NCBI RefSeq assembly: GCF_036014195.1
Contig: NZ_CP107918.1
Coordinates: 5,890,001 to 5,954,000 of the forward strand
From: Streptomyces sp. NBC_00442
GTDB taxonomy: Bacteria > Actinomycetota > Actinomycetes > Streptomycetales > Streptomycetaceae
Length of the DNA stretch: 64,000 bases
Reading direction: 5' to 3'
The notes under the pieces were generated by a model. It searched no databases, was not told the DNA's origin, and saw nothing but the letters and a program-made list of their open reading frames with translations. Shown here piece by piece: positions 48,095 through 58,657 of this stretch (positions are counted from its first letter, which is position 1; each line of letters opens with the position of its first letter). A program made the position numbers and the translations under genes.

Positions 48095-49246
48095 CTATTG
48101 GATGTCCAGGGGCAGGGTCATGACGACCTGCCAACCCCCCTCACCCCCCGGCCCCGCCACAAGCTCACCCCCCATCGCCAAGACCCGCTCCGCGAGTCCC
48201 ACGAGGCCGAAGCCGCCGCCGCGGGCCTGGGCGGCGAGGGGAGCCGCGTGCGAGCCGTCGTCGGTGACGCGCACGTCGAGGCCGCGGCCACCCCCGGTCC
48301 CGCGGATCGCGACGCGTACGCCCGTCGCGTCCGCCGCGTGCTTGCGGGCGTTGGTGAGGGATTCGCGCACCACCCGGTGGGCGAGGGCGGCCGCGTCGCC
48401 GGGCAGCCGCTCCTCCAGGCCGGGCTCCACGTAGAGGGTGACGGGGGGCCCGGCCTGGGAGAAGCGGGCGGTGAGTTCGCGGATCTGGGCGATGCCGGCC
48501 ACCGGCTCGGTCTTCGGCTCGCCCTCGCGCAGCACCCGTACCAGGCGGCGCATCGCGCCGAGCGCCTCGCTGCCCGCCTCCTCGATGCGGGCGAAGGACT
48601 CGGCGGCGCGTTCGCCCGTGACCGAGGTGTAGCGGGCGGCCTGCGCCTGGACGACGATGCCGGTGACATGGTGGGCGACCAAGTCGTGCAGTTCGTGGGC
48701 GAGTTCGAGGCGTTCGGCGGTGCGGACGGCTTGCAGGTCGCGTACCCGCTGGCCCGACTGGGCGCGCAGGAGCAGCGAGTACGCGCTGACCACGACGGCC
48801 AGGACGGCGAAGAGCAGGGTGAAGCGGCCGGGGTCGGCGTCGCGGACCGGCACGGCCACGCAGCCGAGTCCGAGGACCGGGCCGAGGAGCGCGGCGGTGC
48901 GGGCGGGGGCGTACAGCAGGACGGAGGAGAGCAGGACCAGGAGCGCGATCGCCTCGCCCATGCCCCAGACGATCTCGGGCCGGTCGGCGAGGAGCAGGAC
49001 GGTCGCGGTCCAGCTGAGGGCGGCCGCGGTCCAGGCCCGGGGCACGAGCGGGAACCTCGCCCAGGGCACCGCGCACAGGCAGACGGCGATGCCCGCGCTC
49101 CACACGATGGCGTGCGGCCGGGTGGGCTGGCGGGCCAGGGCCACGCCTTCGTAGGTGACGAGGGCGACGAGAACGGCGGCGAGCAGTGGGCGTGCGGTGG
49201 CCGCGGTGCGGGGATGGCGGCGCAGCCAGCTGCGTACGGGGCTCAT
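48095..49246 (-). CDS. Two-component sensor histidine kinase (NarL/DesK type)
   Basis: A 383-residue kinase. Five or six N-terminal hydrophobic helices (residues about 15-160) form a membrane sensor. The HisKA_3 box LAHELHDLVAHHVTGIVVQA carries the phospho-His, and the ATPase domain has RESLTNARKHA (N box) and GGFGLVGLAERVLAMGG (G box). ATG 49246 lies eight bases after the response-regulator stop, so the pair is one operon. The signal is unknown. Its 3' end runs into a G-rich repeat tract. Confidence 0.9.
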   Translation of the reverse strand: MSPVRSWLRRHPRTAATARPLLAAVLVALVTYEGVALARQPTRPHAIVWSAGIAVCLCAVPWARFPLVPRAWTAAALSWTATVLLLADRPEIVWGMGEAIALLVLLSSVLLYAPARTAALLGPVLGLGCVAVPVRDADPGRFTLLFAVLAVVVSAYSLLLRAQSGQRVRDLQAVRTAERLELAHELHDLVAHHVTGIVVQAQAARYTSVTGERAAESFARIEEAGSEALGAMRRLVRVLREGEPKTEPVAGIAQIRELTARFSQAGPPVTLYVEPGLEERLPGDAAALAHRVVRESLTNARKHAADATGVRVAIRGTGGGRGLDVRVTDDGSHAAPLAAQARGGGFGLVGLAERVLAMGGELVAGPGGEGGWQVVMTLPLDIQ

Positions 49247-49253
49247 GGGTGGC

Positions 49254-49907
49254 TCATGCGGCGTTCGTGGCGAGTCCGCTCTCCCAGGCCCAGGCGGCGA
49301 TCTCGACGCGGTTGCGGGCGCCGAGTTTGCCCTGGACGTTGGCGAGGTGGGTCTTGACGGTGGACAGCGAGACGTACAGTTCGCGGGCGATCTCGGCGTT
49401 GGTCGCGCCACGGGCCAGGCAGCGCACCACGTCGCGTTCGCGTTCGGTGAGGGGCTCGGCCGGTGCGCGGACGCCTTCGGCGGGGCGGGCCGATGCGAGC
49501 TCTTTCAGGAGGCGCACGGTGATGGCGGGCGAGACGAGGGAGTCGCCGGCGGCCGCGGCGCGTACCGCCTCGACGAGCATTTCGGGGCTCGCGTCCTTGA
49601 GGAGGAAGCCACTGGCTCCGCCGTGCAGGGCCGCGTGGACGTATTCGTCGAGGTCGAAGGTGGTGCAGATGACGATGTGGGGCCGGTCGCGGCCGGCCAG
49701 GCGGCGGGTGACCTCGAGCCCGTCGAGGCCCGGCATGCGGATGTCGAGGAGCAGTACGTCGGGCTGGAGGCGCTCGACGGCTTCGAGGGCGGCGTTCCCG
49801 TCGTCGACGTCGGCGACGACGTCGAGATCGTCCCTGCTCTCCAGGATCATGCGGAATCCGGTCCTGACCATTTCCTGGTCGTCCGCGATGACCACCCTGA
49901 TCGACAT
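49254..49907 (-). CDS. NarL/LuxR-type response regulator
   Basis: A 217-residue regulator. The receiver domain (1-120) has acidic pocket ADDQEM and phospho-Asp in LLLDIRMPG. The LuxR-type helix-turn-helix is PLTERERDVVRCLARGATNA, then AEIARELYVSLSTVKTHLAN. ATG 49907 begins the conserved MSIRVVIADDQ; the frame extends upstream to 49943 with unlikely sequence. It is the partner of the kinase that follows. Targets are unknown; a divergent or adjacent secreted protease is one guess. Confidence 0.92.
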   Translation of the reverse strand: MSIRVVIADDQEMVRTGFRMILESRDDLDVVADVDDGNAALEAVERLQPDVLLLDIRMPGLDGLEVTRRLAGRDRPHIVICTTFDLDEYVHAALHGGASGFLLKDASPEMLVEAVRAAAAGDSLVSPAITVRLLKELASARPAEGVRAPAEPLTERERDVVRCLARGATNAEIARELYVSLSTVKTHLANVQGKLGARNRVEIAAWAWESGLATNAA

Positions 49908-49994
49908 GCCCCTATATGAGCAGGTTTGGCCGGGCGTCCGCAAATGCGGGACGCCCGGCCGGGCCGGGCGAGCGGCCCCGGGGCGGGGGCGGCG

Positions 49995-50858
<864 letters not shown>

Positions 50859-50975
50859 TCAATGCGTTGCGGGGATTATGGGGAGGCCTCCCCACCCCTC
50901 ACAAGGGCCACTTTCCGGCCAGCGCCCGCACAGGTCGGCAGAGGACCGGCGCCCTTACAGTGGAATCGGGTCCGC

Positions 50976-51075
50976 GGTACGGAACGGGTCGGCACGGAAG
51001 TGATCGGTACGGGGCGGAACGGATCGGTACTGGGTGGTTCGGAACGGATCGGTACGGGGCGGTACGGAACGGGGG
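50976..51075 (+). repeat. Degenerate GGAACGGATCGGTACGGGGC repeats
   Basis: About five imperfect copies of a 20-base motif (GGAACGGRTCGGYACGGGG) fill the 100 bases before the metalloprotease start, within a 293-base gap after the trypsin gene. The remaining 50790-50975 shows nothing I recognise. Low-complexity drift or a multi-site binding region are both possible. Confidence 0.75.
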
Positions 51076-51082
51076 TGACGGC

Positions 51083-51976
51083 GTGGGCACGTCGAGCCCG
51101 GTCGTGCACGGCTATCCACATCTCGCCACGGTGCGCGCGGCCATCACGGCGCTGCACAAGCGCCTGTCCTTCGACGGGCTCCAGGGGTACGCGACCAGCG
51201 TGCTCCCCGCCGACGTCGCCTTCGACGACCACGAGGACCTGCACCTGGGCGCCCAGCGGGTGGCCCGCGCGCTCGTCCAGCACCTGCGCCTTCCCGACGC
51301 CCGGATGATCGTGGGGTACCGCGAGATGCAGCACGCGGCCGGCGTCGAACTGGCCGCCGGGCCCGAGTACTTCATCGAGCTGAACAACCGCTTCCGCACC
51401 CACCGAAGGGACATCGGGGCGGCCCTCGCGCACGAGATCACCCACGTGCTGCTGCACCGCCTGGACCTGACGTTCCCCGGCACCCGCGACAACGAGATCC
51501 TCACCGACACCGTGACGACGTACCTGGGCGCGGGCTGGCTGCTGCTCGACGCGTTCCGCGAGGACGGGGTCTCCAGCCAGAAGCTGGGCTATCTGACGCC
51601 GGAGGAGTTCGGATACGTCCTGGCCAAGCGGGCCGGGCTGTTCGGCGAGGACCCCTCGCCCTGGTTCACCAGCCCGCAGGCGTACCCCGCGTACGCGGCG
51701 GGCGCGGCCCTGGCACGGCGGGAGGCCCAGCAGCCTCCGCTCGTCGCGGCGGGCTGGTCGGGGCGACGGCGCTACGCGAAGGACCGGCGGTGCGCCCAGG
51801 AACACGGCGGTACCCGGGCAGGGCCCGGCTCCCCCTACTCCTTCGAGTCCGGCCCGGACGGGTTGCGGGTGTCCTTCGCCTGCCCGACCTGCTGCCAGCG
51901 GATTCGGGTGGGGGTGCGGGGGCGGGTCCGGGTGCGGTGCGGGGTGTGCGGCGGGGTACAGGACTGCGACACCTAG
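51083..51976 (+). CDS. Zinc metalloprotease-like protein with C-terminal zinc ribbon
   Basis: A protein of about 297 residues from GTG 51083. A HEITH zinc-protease motif lies in GAALAHEITHVLLHRLDL, with a third ligand probably in NEILTDTVTTYLG. The C-terminal part has a Cys4 zinc ribbon, FACPTCCQRIRV...VRCGVCGG. It has no signal peptide, so it is likely cytoplasmic. I do not recognise a named family; it looks like a minimal gluzincin fused to a nucleic-acid- or protein-binding ribbon. The start is uncertain because repeats precede it. Confidence 0.78.
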   Translation: MGTSSPVVHGYPHLATVRAAITALHKRLSFDGLQGYATSVLPADVAFDDHEDLHLGAQRVARALVQHLRLPDARMIVGYREMQHAAGVELAAGPEYFIELNNRFRTHRRDIGAALAHEITHVLLHRLDLTFPGTRDNEILTDTVTTYLGAGWLLLDAFREDGVSSQKLGYLTPEEFGYVLAKRAGLFGEDPSPWFTSPQAYPAYAAGAALARREAQQPPLVAAGWSGRRRYAKDRRCAQEHGGTRAGPGSPYSFESGPDGLRVSFACPTCCQRIRVGVRGRVRVRCGVCGGVQDCDT

Positions 51977-52010
51977 CCCCCACACCCCGCGCCCCCCCCC
52001 AACCCCGCTT

Positions 52011-52063
52011 TCGTGTGCGGCCCGTGCACGGTTGCCCGCGCAGTTCTCCGCGCCCCTGAGGTA
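52011..52063 (-). repeat. Family A repeat in reverse orientation
   Basis: The reverse complement of AGGGGCGCGGRGAACTGCGCG and its TGCACGGGCCGCACACGA tail. It lies in the 318-base gap 51977-52294, which also holds homopolymer C tracts and a degraded stretch of family B at 52115-52195. There is no gene in this gap. Confidence 0.8.
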
Positions 52064-52294
52064 TCCGGTGCCGGGCGGCATGGGCCACCTCAGCCTGTCA
52101 TGGGGGTCCCCCCTGCTCATTAAGAGCTTGGGGGAGGGTGGGAAAGCGCGTTGGGGTCTGGGGCGGAGCCCAGGGAGGAGGGGGTCGGGGAACCGTTAGT
52201 CCAAGACGTTCCGCCGCTTTGTCCATGGGCACACCCACCCCCCGCGGAACAACGTGGTCCGCACACCCAAGCCCCCACCACAAGGAGCGCGCGC

Positions 52295-55200
52295 GTGAAC
52301 CCCGAACAGCACGGGCCGAAGCGGAGGACCGTCGTCGCGGTCACCGCCCTCGCCGGAGCCGGCGCCGCCCTGGGCATCCCCGCACCGGCGCTCGCCGCCG
52401 GCCCGACGCCGGGGGAGACGGTGCTGCGCTCCGCCGGCCTCGACGTCCGCGTCGCCACCACCTTCCCGCGCATCGTGTCGTACACCGACCAGGCCACCGG
52501 CGCCGTCCTGCACGGCCAGGAGGACACCGTCACCGTCGTGCTCATCGACGGCGCCCCGCACACCCCCCGGGTGACCTCGATCCCGTCCCGCGACCGCATC
52601 GCGTACACCCTCGCCTTCGACGGCGGCACCCGCATCGGCGTGGAGATCCGCGTGAGCGGCCACCGCGTCGACTGGCGCGTCACCCGCATCGACGACACCC
52701 CGGCCCTGCGCGTCGGCACCCTCCAGATCCCCGGCCTCGCCCTGCTGTCCGTCCGCAGCGATCAGCCCGGAGCCCAACTCCTGGCGGCGCAGCTCCAGTT
52801 GGACAAGGCGAAGAGCGGCGACACCCTCGTCGAGCCCACCGCCGCCTCCGCCCCCGACGCCCAGCCCATCGGCTGCGCCTACGCCGTCCTCGCCCACCAC
52901 GCGCTCGGCGGCGCCGTCGAGACCAACACCGTCTACGACAACCCCGCCGACACCCCCGGCGCCACCTGGGAGAACGGCCGGCTCTGGCGCCAGACCCTGA
53001 AACGGGACGGCTACGTCAAGACGCAACTAGCCCCCGGCCAGTGGACCCACCGCGCCGCGACCGCCCCCACCGGCGCCACCGAGCCCCTGCCGTACGCCAC
53101 CGTCATCGTCACCGGAGACCGCAACAAGGACGGCGTCGTCGACTGGCAGGACGCCGCCATCGCCTTCCGCGACATCATGGTCGAGCCCCTCGGCGCCGAC
53201 ACCCAGCACCTGCGGGTCGTCCCGCACATCCCCTACAACTTCGCCTCGCAGGCCACCAACCCGTTCCTCACCACCCTCGACAACGTCAAGCGCGTCTCGC
53301 TGGCCACCGACGGACTGCGCCAGTACACCCTGCTCAAGGGCTACCAGTCGGAGGGCCACGACTCCGCCCACCCCGACTACGCAGGCAACTACAACCAGCG
53401 CGCGGGCGGCCTCGCCGACCTCAACTCCCTGGTGCGCGAGGGCAAGAAGTGGAACAGCGACTTCGCCGTCCACGTCAACGCCACCGAGTCCTACCCGGTC
53501 GCCCACGCCTTCTCCGACACCCTCGTCGACAAGAACAACCCCCAGTGGGACTGGCTCGACCAGTCCTACCGCATCGACCAGCGCCGCGACCTCGTCTCCG
53601 GCGACATCATCAAGCGCTTCGCCGCCCTGCGCCGCGACGCCGACCCCGCGCTCGACGCGCTCTACCTCGACGTGTTCCGCGAATCGGGCTGGACCTCCGA
53701 CCGGCTCCAGCGCGCCCTGCGCGACCAGGGATGGCTCGTCGCCTCCGAATGGGGCCACGGCCTGGAACGCTCCTCGCTGTGGTCGCACTGGGCCAACGAG
53801 ACGGACTACGGTCCCGACACCTCGCGCGGCATCAACTCCCGGCTGATCCGCTTCATCCGCCACCACCAGAAGGACGTCTTCGCCAACAAGTGGCCCACCC
53901 TGCTCGGCCACGCCCACATGGGCAACTTCGAGGGCTGGACCGGGAAGACCGACTGGAAGACGTTCTACGACCTGATCTGGACGGAGTCGCTGCCCGCGAA
54001 GTACCTCCAGGCCCACCCCATCGAGCGCTGGACCGACCACGAGGTCACCTTCGCCGGCCCCACCGCGACCTCGGTCAGCGACGTCACCGGCGCGCGCCGC
54101 ATCACCACGGACGGCCGCCTCGTCTACGACGCCGGCACTTACCTCCTGCCGTGGGAGCCCCGCAACGCCACCGACCCGGCGAAGCTCTACCACTACAACC
54201 CCGCTGGAGGCAGCACCAGTTGGCGTCTTCCGCGCGGCTGGTCGGGCCTGCGTACGGTGGCCCTCTACCGGCTCACCGACCAGGGCCGGGCGCACGTCGC
54301 CGACCTCCCCGTCCGCGCCGGCGGCGTGACGATCCCCGACGCGGCGGCCGGACAGCCCTACGTCGTCCACCGCACCCGCGCCCGCGCCCAGGGCGATCCG
54401 GCCTGGGGCCAGTTCACCCCCGTGCACGACCCCGGGTTCCACTCGGGAACACTCGACGGATGGCAGGTGACCGGCGCCGCGCGGGTCGCCCTCAACGCGC
54501 TCGGCGACTACGAACTCGTCCTGCCCGCAGGGGAACCGGCCACCGTCGGCCAGCGCCTCGCCCGTCTCGCACCCGGCACGTACCGCGCCTCCGTGCAGGT
54601 CGAGGTCGGCGAGAAGGCGGGGGAGCGGCGCCGGGCCGCGCTCGACGTCCGCACGGCCGACGGCGTCACCGCCACCAACTGGACCGACACCTCCACCGCG
54701 GTCAACTACGTGGCCGCCGACCGCAAGCACGACTCCCGATTCCAGCGCATGTCGGTCCCCTTCACGGTGCCCGCGGGCGGCGGCCCGGTCACCCTCACGC
54801 TGCGGGCCGGCGCGGGCGCGGCCCGGGTCCGCTTCGACAACGTACGCGTCGTACGCGCCGAGCCGACCGCCAAGCCCGGCACGATCGCCTACGAGGACTT
54901 CCAGCACGTGCCGTCCGGCTGGGGCCCCTTCGTCAAGGGCGACGCGGGCGGCTCCACCGACCCCCGCACCCACATCGCCCAGCGGCACGCGCCGTTCACC
55001 CAGCGGGGCTGGAACGGCAAGGCGGTCGACGACGTCGTCGACGGCACGGAGTCGCTGAAGTCGCGGGGCGAGAACGACGGGCTCGTCTATCGCACGGTCG
55101 ACCACACCGTCCGCTTCCGGGCCGGGCGGCGCTACCGGGTCTCCTTCCGGTACGAGAACGAGAAGGCCGGCCAGTACGCCTGGATCACGGCCGTCGACGA

Positions 55201-55375
55201 ACCGGCGCCGCGCGAGCTGAGCCGGGTCGCGCTGCCGGTCGCGACCGAACCCACCTTGTTCTCCTACGAGTTCACCGCCCCGGCGGCCGGGGTGGCCTGG
55301 GTCGGCCTGCGGAAGGTGGGCGACGACGGGGTGGCGGAATTCATCCTGGACACCTTCGAATCCCGCGAACTGTAA
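52295..55375 (+). CDS. Endo-alpha-N-acetylgalactosaminidase (GH101)
   Basis: A 1026-residue secreted enzyme that frees the core 1 disaccharide Gal-GalNAc from Ser/Thr of mucin-type glycoproteins. A twin-arginine-like signal (KRRTVVAVTALAGAGAALG) starts it. A galactose-mutarotase-like domain comes first, then the (beta/alpha)8 catalytic domain with likely nucleophile Asp459 in ALYLDVF and acid/base Glu485 in VASEWGHGLE, followed by HHQKDVFANKWPTLLGHAHM. Two C-terminal carbohydrate-binding-like beta domains start near residues 715 and 865. GTG 52295 has AAGGAG upstream. The adjacent GH35 gene suggests stepwise glycan use. Confidence 0.9.
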   Translation: MNPEQHGPKRRTVVAVTALAGAGAALGIPAPALAAGPTPGETVLRSAGLDVRVATTFPRIVSYTDQATGAVLHGQEDTVTVVLIDGAPHTPRVTSIPSRDRIAYTLAFDGGTRIGVEIRVSGHRVDWRVTRIDDTPALRVGTLQIPGLALLSVRSDQPGAQLLAAQLQLDKAKSGDTLVEPTAASAPDAQPIGCAYAVLAHHALGGAVETNTVYDNPADTPGATWENGRLWRQTLKRDGYVKTQLAPGQWTHRAATAPTGATEPLPYATVIVTGDRNKDGVVDWQDAAIAFRDIMVEPLGADTQHLRVVPHIPYNFASQATNPFLTTLDNVKRVSLATDGLRQYTLLKGYQSEGHDSAHPDYAGNYNQRAGGLADLNSLVREGKKWNSDFAVHVNATESYPVAHAFSDTLVDKNNPQWDWLDQSYRIDQRRDLVSGDIIKRFAALRRDADPALDALYLDVFRESGWTSDRLQRALRDQGWLVASEWGHGLERSSLWSHWANETDYGPDTSRGINSRLIRFIRHHQKDVFANKWPTLLGHAHMGNFEGWTGKTDWKTFYDLIWTESLPAKYLQAHPIERWTDHEVTFAGPTATSVSDVTGARRITTDGRLVYDAGTYLLPWEPRNATDPAKLYHYNPAGGSTSWRLPRGWSGLRTVALYRLTDQGRAHVADLPVRAGGVTIPDAAAGQPYVVHRTRARAQGDPAWGQFTPVHDPGFHSGTLDGWQVTGAARVALNALGDYELVLPAGEPATVGQRLARLAPGTYRASVQVEVGEKAGERRRAALDVRTADGVTATNWTDTSTAVNYVAADRKHDSRFQRMSVPFTVPAGGGPVTLTLRAGAGAARVRFDNVRVVRAEPTAKPGTIAYEDFQHVPSGWGPFVKGDAGGSTDPRTHIAQRHAPFTQRGWNGKAVDDVVDGTESLKSRGENDGLVYRTVDHTVRFRAGRRYRVSFRYENEKAGQYAWITAVDEPAPRELSRVALPVATEPTLFSYEFTAPAAGVAWVGLRKVGDDGVAEFILDTFESREL

Positions 55376-55411
55376 CGCTGGGGGCGCCGGAGTCGGGCAC
55401 CCCCAACCCCC

Positions 55412-55800
55412 CCCGGGACTCCGCCCCGGACCCCGTATCGCGCGTTTTCCCACCCACCTCCCGTGCGGCGGGGTTGGCGACGGCCAGGCTCCCCGGGGCT
55501 CCGCCCCGGACCCCGTATCGCGCCTCAAGGGCGCTCGTCCTCAAACGCCGGACAGGCTGAGGTGGCCTCTGCGGCCCGGCACCGAGCAGTCCGCCGAGCC
55601 GAGGATGTCCGCGCCGGCCGTCACCGGATAGTCAGGGGCGCGGGGAACTGCGCGAGCAACCACGCACGGCCCGCAGCCGAACCGAGGTCTTCAAGGGGCG
55701 CGGGGAACTGCGCGAGAAGTGGGCACGGTCCGCACACGAAGGCGGGTCAAGGGGCGCGGGGAATGCGGAGCAAGTCCGCACGGCCCGCGCCCGCAAGCGA
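55412..55800. repeat. Intergenic block of family A and B repeats
   Basis: The 473-base gap between GH101 and GH35 has no gene. It holds a partial family B unit at 55412-55444 and a full one at 55491-55560. Three family A units begin near 55634, 55694 and 55750. It lies between convergent genes. Confidence 0.88.
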
Positions 55801-55848
55801 GCCGGGTTCCGGGGCCTGGGACCGGCCCCCCCCGGGACTTGGCCGGGG

Positions 55849-57630
55849 TCAGGTGCCCAGGGTGAGGCCCGCCGGGTCGTGCGCTTCGTCCAGTTCGAGC
55901 ACCCACACCTCATTACCCCCCGCCCCCAACACCGCCCCCGGCACATACAGCCCCCGCTGCGGCCCAACCCCCCAGTACCGCCCCACGCAGAACCCGTTCA
56001 CCCACACGAACCCCCGCCCCCACCCCGGCAGCCGCAGCCACGCGAAATCCGCGTCGGACGCCGACGCCGGCAGGTCGAGCCGGCCCCGGTACAGGCCGGT
56101 CGTACCGGACGACGTCGGCGGCACCTCGCCGAGGGGGAGCTTCGCCACCGCGCCAGGGACGGAGAGCGCGTCCAGGCGCAGTCCCCGCGCCCGCACCCCG
56201 TGCAGATACTGCCGCTCGTGCAGCACCCCGCCCGTGATGCCCTTCGACTCCCCGCCGCGCGGCCCGTAGTTGACCCGCCCCAGCGACTCCACCCACATCT
56301 CGACCTCCGCCCCGCCCGGCACCGGGTCCGCGAGCGTCGCGTCCTCGCTGTCCAGGACGCCCGCGCGTACCCCGTCGACGTACACCGTCGCCACGTCGCG
56401 CAGCCCCAGCACGCCCAGCGGGTACGGCTGCCGCCCGCCGGGCACGTCCAGGCGGTAGCGGACCAGGCCACGGTCCACGTCGAGCTCCTCGAACGTGGGC
56501 GGCACCGGCGACTCGCTCTCCTCGCCGCCCAGGACGTCCACGACGTCGGAGAGGGAGGTCCAGCCCTCCCACGTCGCACCGAACGAACCCGTCAACAATG
56601 CTGGTTCCGGCGGAAGTCGAGGAAGGGAGTCGGCACCGTTGTCCTGGTGGGCGGCCAGCGCCTCGCGGAAGAGCCAGAACTTCTCCGTGGGCCGGCCCGC
56701 CTCGTCGACCGGCGCGTCGTAGTCGTACGACGTCGCCGTCGGCTCCAGCGCCCCCACATGCAGATCACCGGCCCGGTTCGCACCCGACCAGCCCGCGAAG
56801 TTGGTGCCGCCGTGCGCCATGTAGATGTTCACCGACGCCCCGCACGCGAGGATCTCGCGCAGCGTCTCCGCAGCGTCGGCCGCGTCCCGCACCACGTGCT
56901 CCGCACCCCAGTGGTCGAACCAGCCGCACCAGAACTCCATGCACATCAGCGGCCCCGACGGCTGATGGCGGCGCAGGACCTCGAAGCCCTCGCGCGCCCG
57001 GCCGCCGAAGTTCGCCGTGGCGAGGACACCCGGCAGCGAACCCCCGGTCAGCATGTGGTCCTCGGGCCCGTCCGAGGTGAACAGCGGCACCGTGATCCCG
57101 CAGTCGTGCAGCAGGTCGGCCAGGTGACGCAGATAGCCCCGGTCGGTGCCGTAACTGCCGTACTCGTTCTCCACCTGCACCATCAGCACGGGACCGCCCC
57201 GGTCGATCTGCCGCTCGGCGACCTGGGGGAGCAGCGCACGGAACCACCGGTTCACATGCACCAGGTACTCGGGGTCGTCCGTGCGCGCCCGCCGCCCGAG
57301 GCGGCCCGTCAGCCAGTGCGGCAGCCCCCCGTTCTCCCACTCGGCGCAGATGTAGGGCCCAGGCCGCACGATCGCCCACAGGCCCGCCTCCCGCGCGGCG
57401 TCCAGGAACCGGCCGAGCGCGGCCACGTCGTGGTAGCGGCCGAGGAACGGCTCGTGCAGATTCCACGGCACGTACGTCTCGACACAGTTCAGGCCCATCG
57501 CCCGCAGCATCGCGAGGCGGTGCCCCCACTGTGCCTCGTGCACCCGGAAGTAGTGCAGCGCCCCCGAAAGGAGCCGCACCGGCCGCCCGTCGAGCAGAAA
57601 GTCCTCGTCCCCCACCGTGAAGTCGGCCAC
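55849..57630 (-). CDS. Beta-galactosidase (GH35)
   Basis: A 593-residue GH35 enzyme without signal peptide, so it works in the cytoplasm. GALHYFRVHEAQWGHRLAML is the family N-terminus. The acid/base is Glu156 in VQVENEYGSYG and the nucleophile Glu232 in MCMEFWCGWFDHWG. Beta-sandwich domains with GVLDSED and GRYWGVGPQRGLYVPG follow. It would cleave Gal from Gal-beta-1,3-GalNAc released by the GH101 enzyme. GTG 57630 is the start. It diverges from an AraC regulator 128 bases away. Confidence 0.93.
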   Translation of the reverse strand: MADFTVGDEDFLLDGRPVRLLSGALHYFRVHEAQWGHRLAMLRAMGLNCVETYVPWNLHEPFLGRYHDVAALGRFLDAAREAGLWAIVRPGPYICAEWENGGLPHWLTGRLGRRARTDDPEYLVHVNRWFRALLPQVAERQIDRGGPVLMVQVENEYGSYGTDRGYLRHLADLLHDCGITVPLFTSDGPEDHMLTGGSLPGVLATANFGGRAREGFEVLRRHQPSGPLMCMEFWCGWFDHWGAEHVVRDAADAAETLREILACGASVNIYMAHGGTNFAGWSGANRAGDLHVGALEPTATSYDYDAPVDEAGRPTEKFWLFREALAAHQDNGADSLPRLPPEPALLTGSFGATWEGWTSLSDVVDVLGGEESESPVPPTFEELDVDRGLVRYRLDVPGGRQPYPLGVLGLRDVATVYVDGVRAGVLDSEDATLADPVPGGAEVEMWVESLGRVNYGPRGGESKGITGGVLHERQYLHGVRARGLRLDALSVPGAVAKLPLGEVPPTSSGTTGLYRGRLDLPASASDADFAWLRLPGWGRGFVWVNGFCVGRYWGVGPQRGLYVPGAVLGAGGNEVWVLELDEAHDPAGLTLGT

Positions 57631-57758
57631 CGGTCAGCCCCGCCCATCTCTCTCGATCGCTACGCCGGGCCACTCTCGCCCCCTGGCGCGGCACCGGTCC
57701 ATGGACAAAGATCGGCGCTGATTGGACGCAAGGGGGACGGCAGAGAACGGAAAGCGGC

Positions 57759-58646
57759 ATGTATCACACCTGGATGCGGTATTTCACCCCGAGTCCGGCC
57801 CATCATCGGCTCGGCCTGGTCTGCCTCGGCGTGGGACTGCAGCACGGCGCGCTGCCCACCGTCGGACCCCGCACCCTCGACCACCACGTCGCCGTCGTCA
57901 TCGGCGCCGGCAGCGGCTGGTTCCGCGGCGCCGACGGCCGCCGCGTCCCCGTCACCGCGCCCGCCCTGATCTGGCTCACCCCCGGCGTGCCCCACCACTA
58001 CGGCCCCGACCCGGTCACCGGCTGGGACGAGTCCTTCGTCGACTTCGCCGGGCCCGCCACCACCACGTACACCGAACTCGGCTACATCGACCCGGACCGG
58101 CCCGTCGTCCCGCTCAGCGACACCGTCGCCGCCCGCGCCGCCGTCGGCCGCATCGCCAGGGCCGCCCGCCGCGGCAACCCCCTCCTGGAGGTGGAGACCG
58201 CCGCCGCCGTCCACGAACTGCTCGTCGCGCTGCGCCGCGCCCGCGCCGACGTCGCGCCCGACGGCGACCCCGTCCTCGACGCCCTGGCCCGCGACGCCTT
58301 CCAGCCCCTTTCGGTGGCCGAACACGCGGCCCGGCACGGCATGACCCCCGCCGAGCTGCGCACCGCGGTGCGCAGAGCCGCCGGATGCAGCCCCAAGGAC
58401 TACCTCCTCGGCATCCGCCTCGGCCGCGCCAAGGAACTCCTCGCCGTCACCGAACTGCCGGTCGCCGCCGTCGCCCGCCGGGTGGGCTACGACGACCCCG
58501 CCTACTTCTCCCGCCTGTTCACCCGGCGTGTCGGCATCGCACCCGTGCGCTTCCGCGAGCAGCAGGGCCGGGCCGTCCCCGGTGGCTGGAGCAGCAGGAT
58601 CCCGGATCCTGAACACCCGCCGACCATCGCGGGCCACGCCACGTAA
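57759..58646 (+). CDS. AraC-family transcriptional regulator
   Basis: A 295-residue regulator. The N-terminal cupin-like sensing domain (1-150) contains WLTPGVPHHYGPDP and WDESFVDFAG, typical of sugar-sensing AraC proteins. The C-terminal double helix-turn-helix (about 185-280) ends LPVAAVARRVGYDDPAYFSR, then LFTRRVGIAPVRFRE. It lies divergent from the GH35 gene, so it probably activates beta-galactoside or mucin-sugar use. The 128-base gap between the two genes would hold its sites; I see no clear motif there. Confidence 0.9.
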   Translation: MYHTWMRYFTPSPAHHRLGLVCLGVGLQHGALPTVGPRTLDHHVAVVIGAGSGWFRGADGRRVPVTAPALIWLTPGVPHHYGPDPVTGWDESFVDFAGPATTTYTELGYIDPDRPVVPLSDTVAARAAVGRIARAARRGNPLLEVETAAAVHELLVALRRARADVAPDGDPVLDALARDAFQPLSVAEHAARHGMTPAELRTAVRRAAGCSPKDYLLGIRLGRAKELLAVTELPVAAVARRVGYDDPAYFSRLFTRRVGIAPVRFREQQGRAVPGGWSSRIPDPEHPPTIAGHAT

Positions 58647-58657
58647 GCTCGACGACC

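Noticed and set aside
52138..55560. 1140-residue frame over the GH101 gene
   Set aside because: It is dominated by Arg, Pro and His and is out of frame with a clear GH101 protein.
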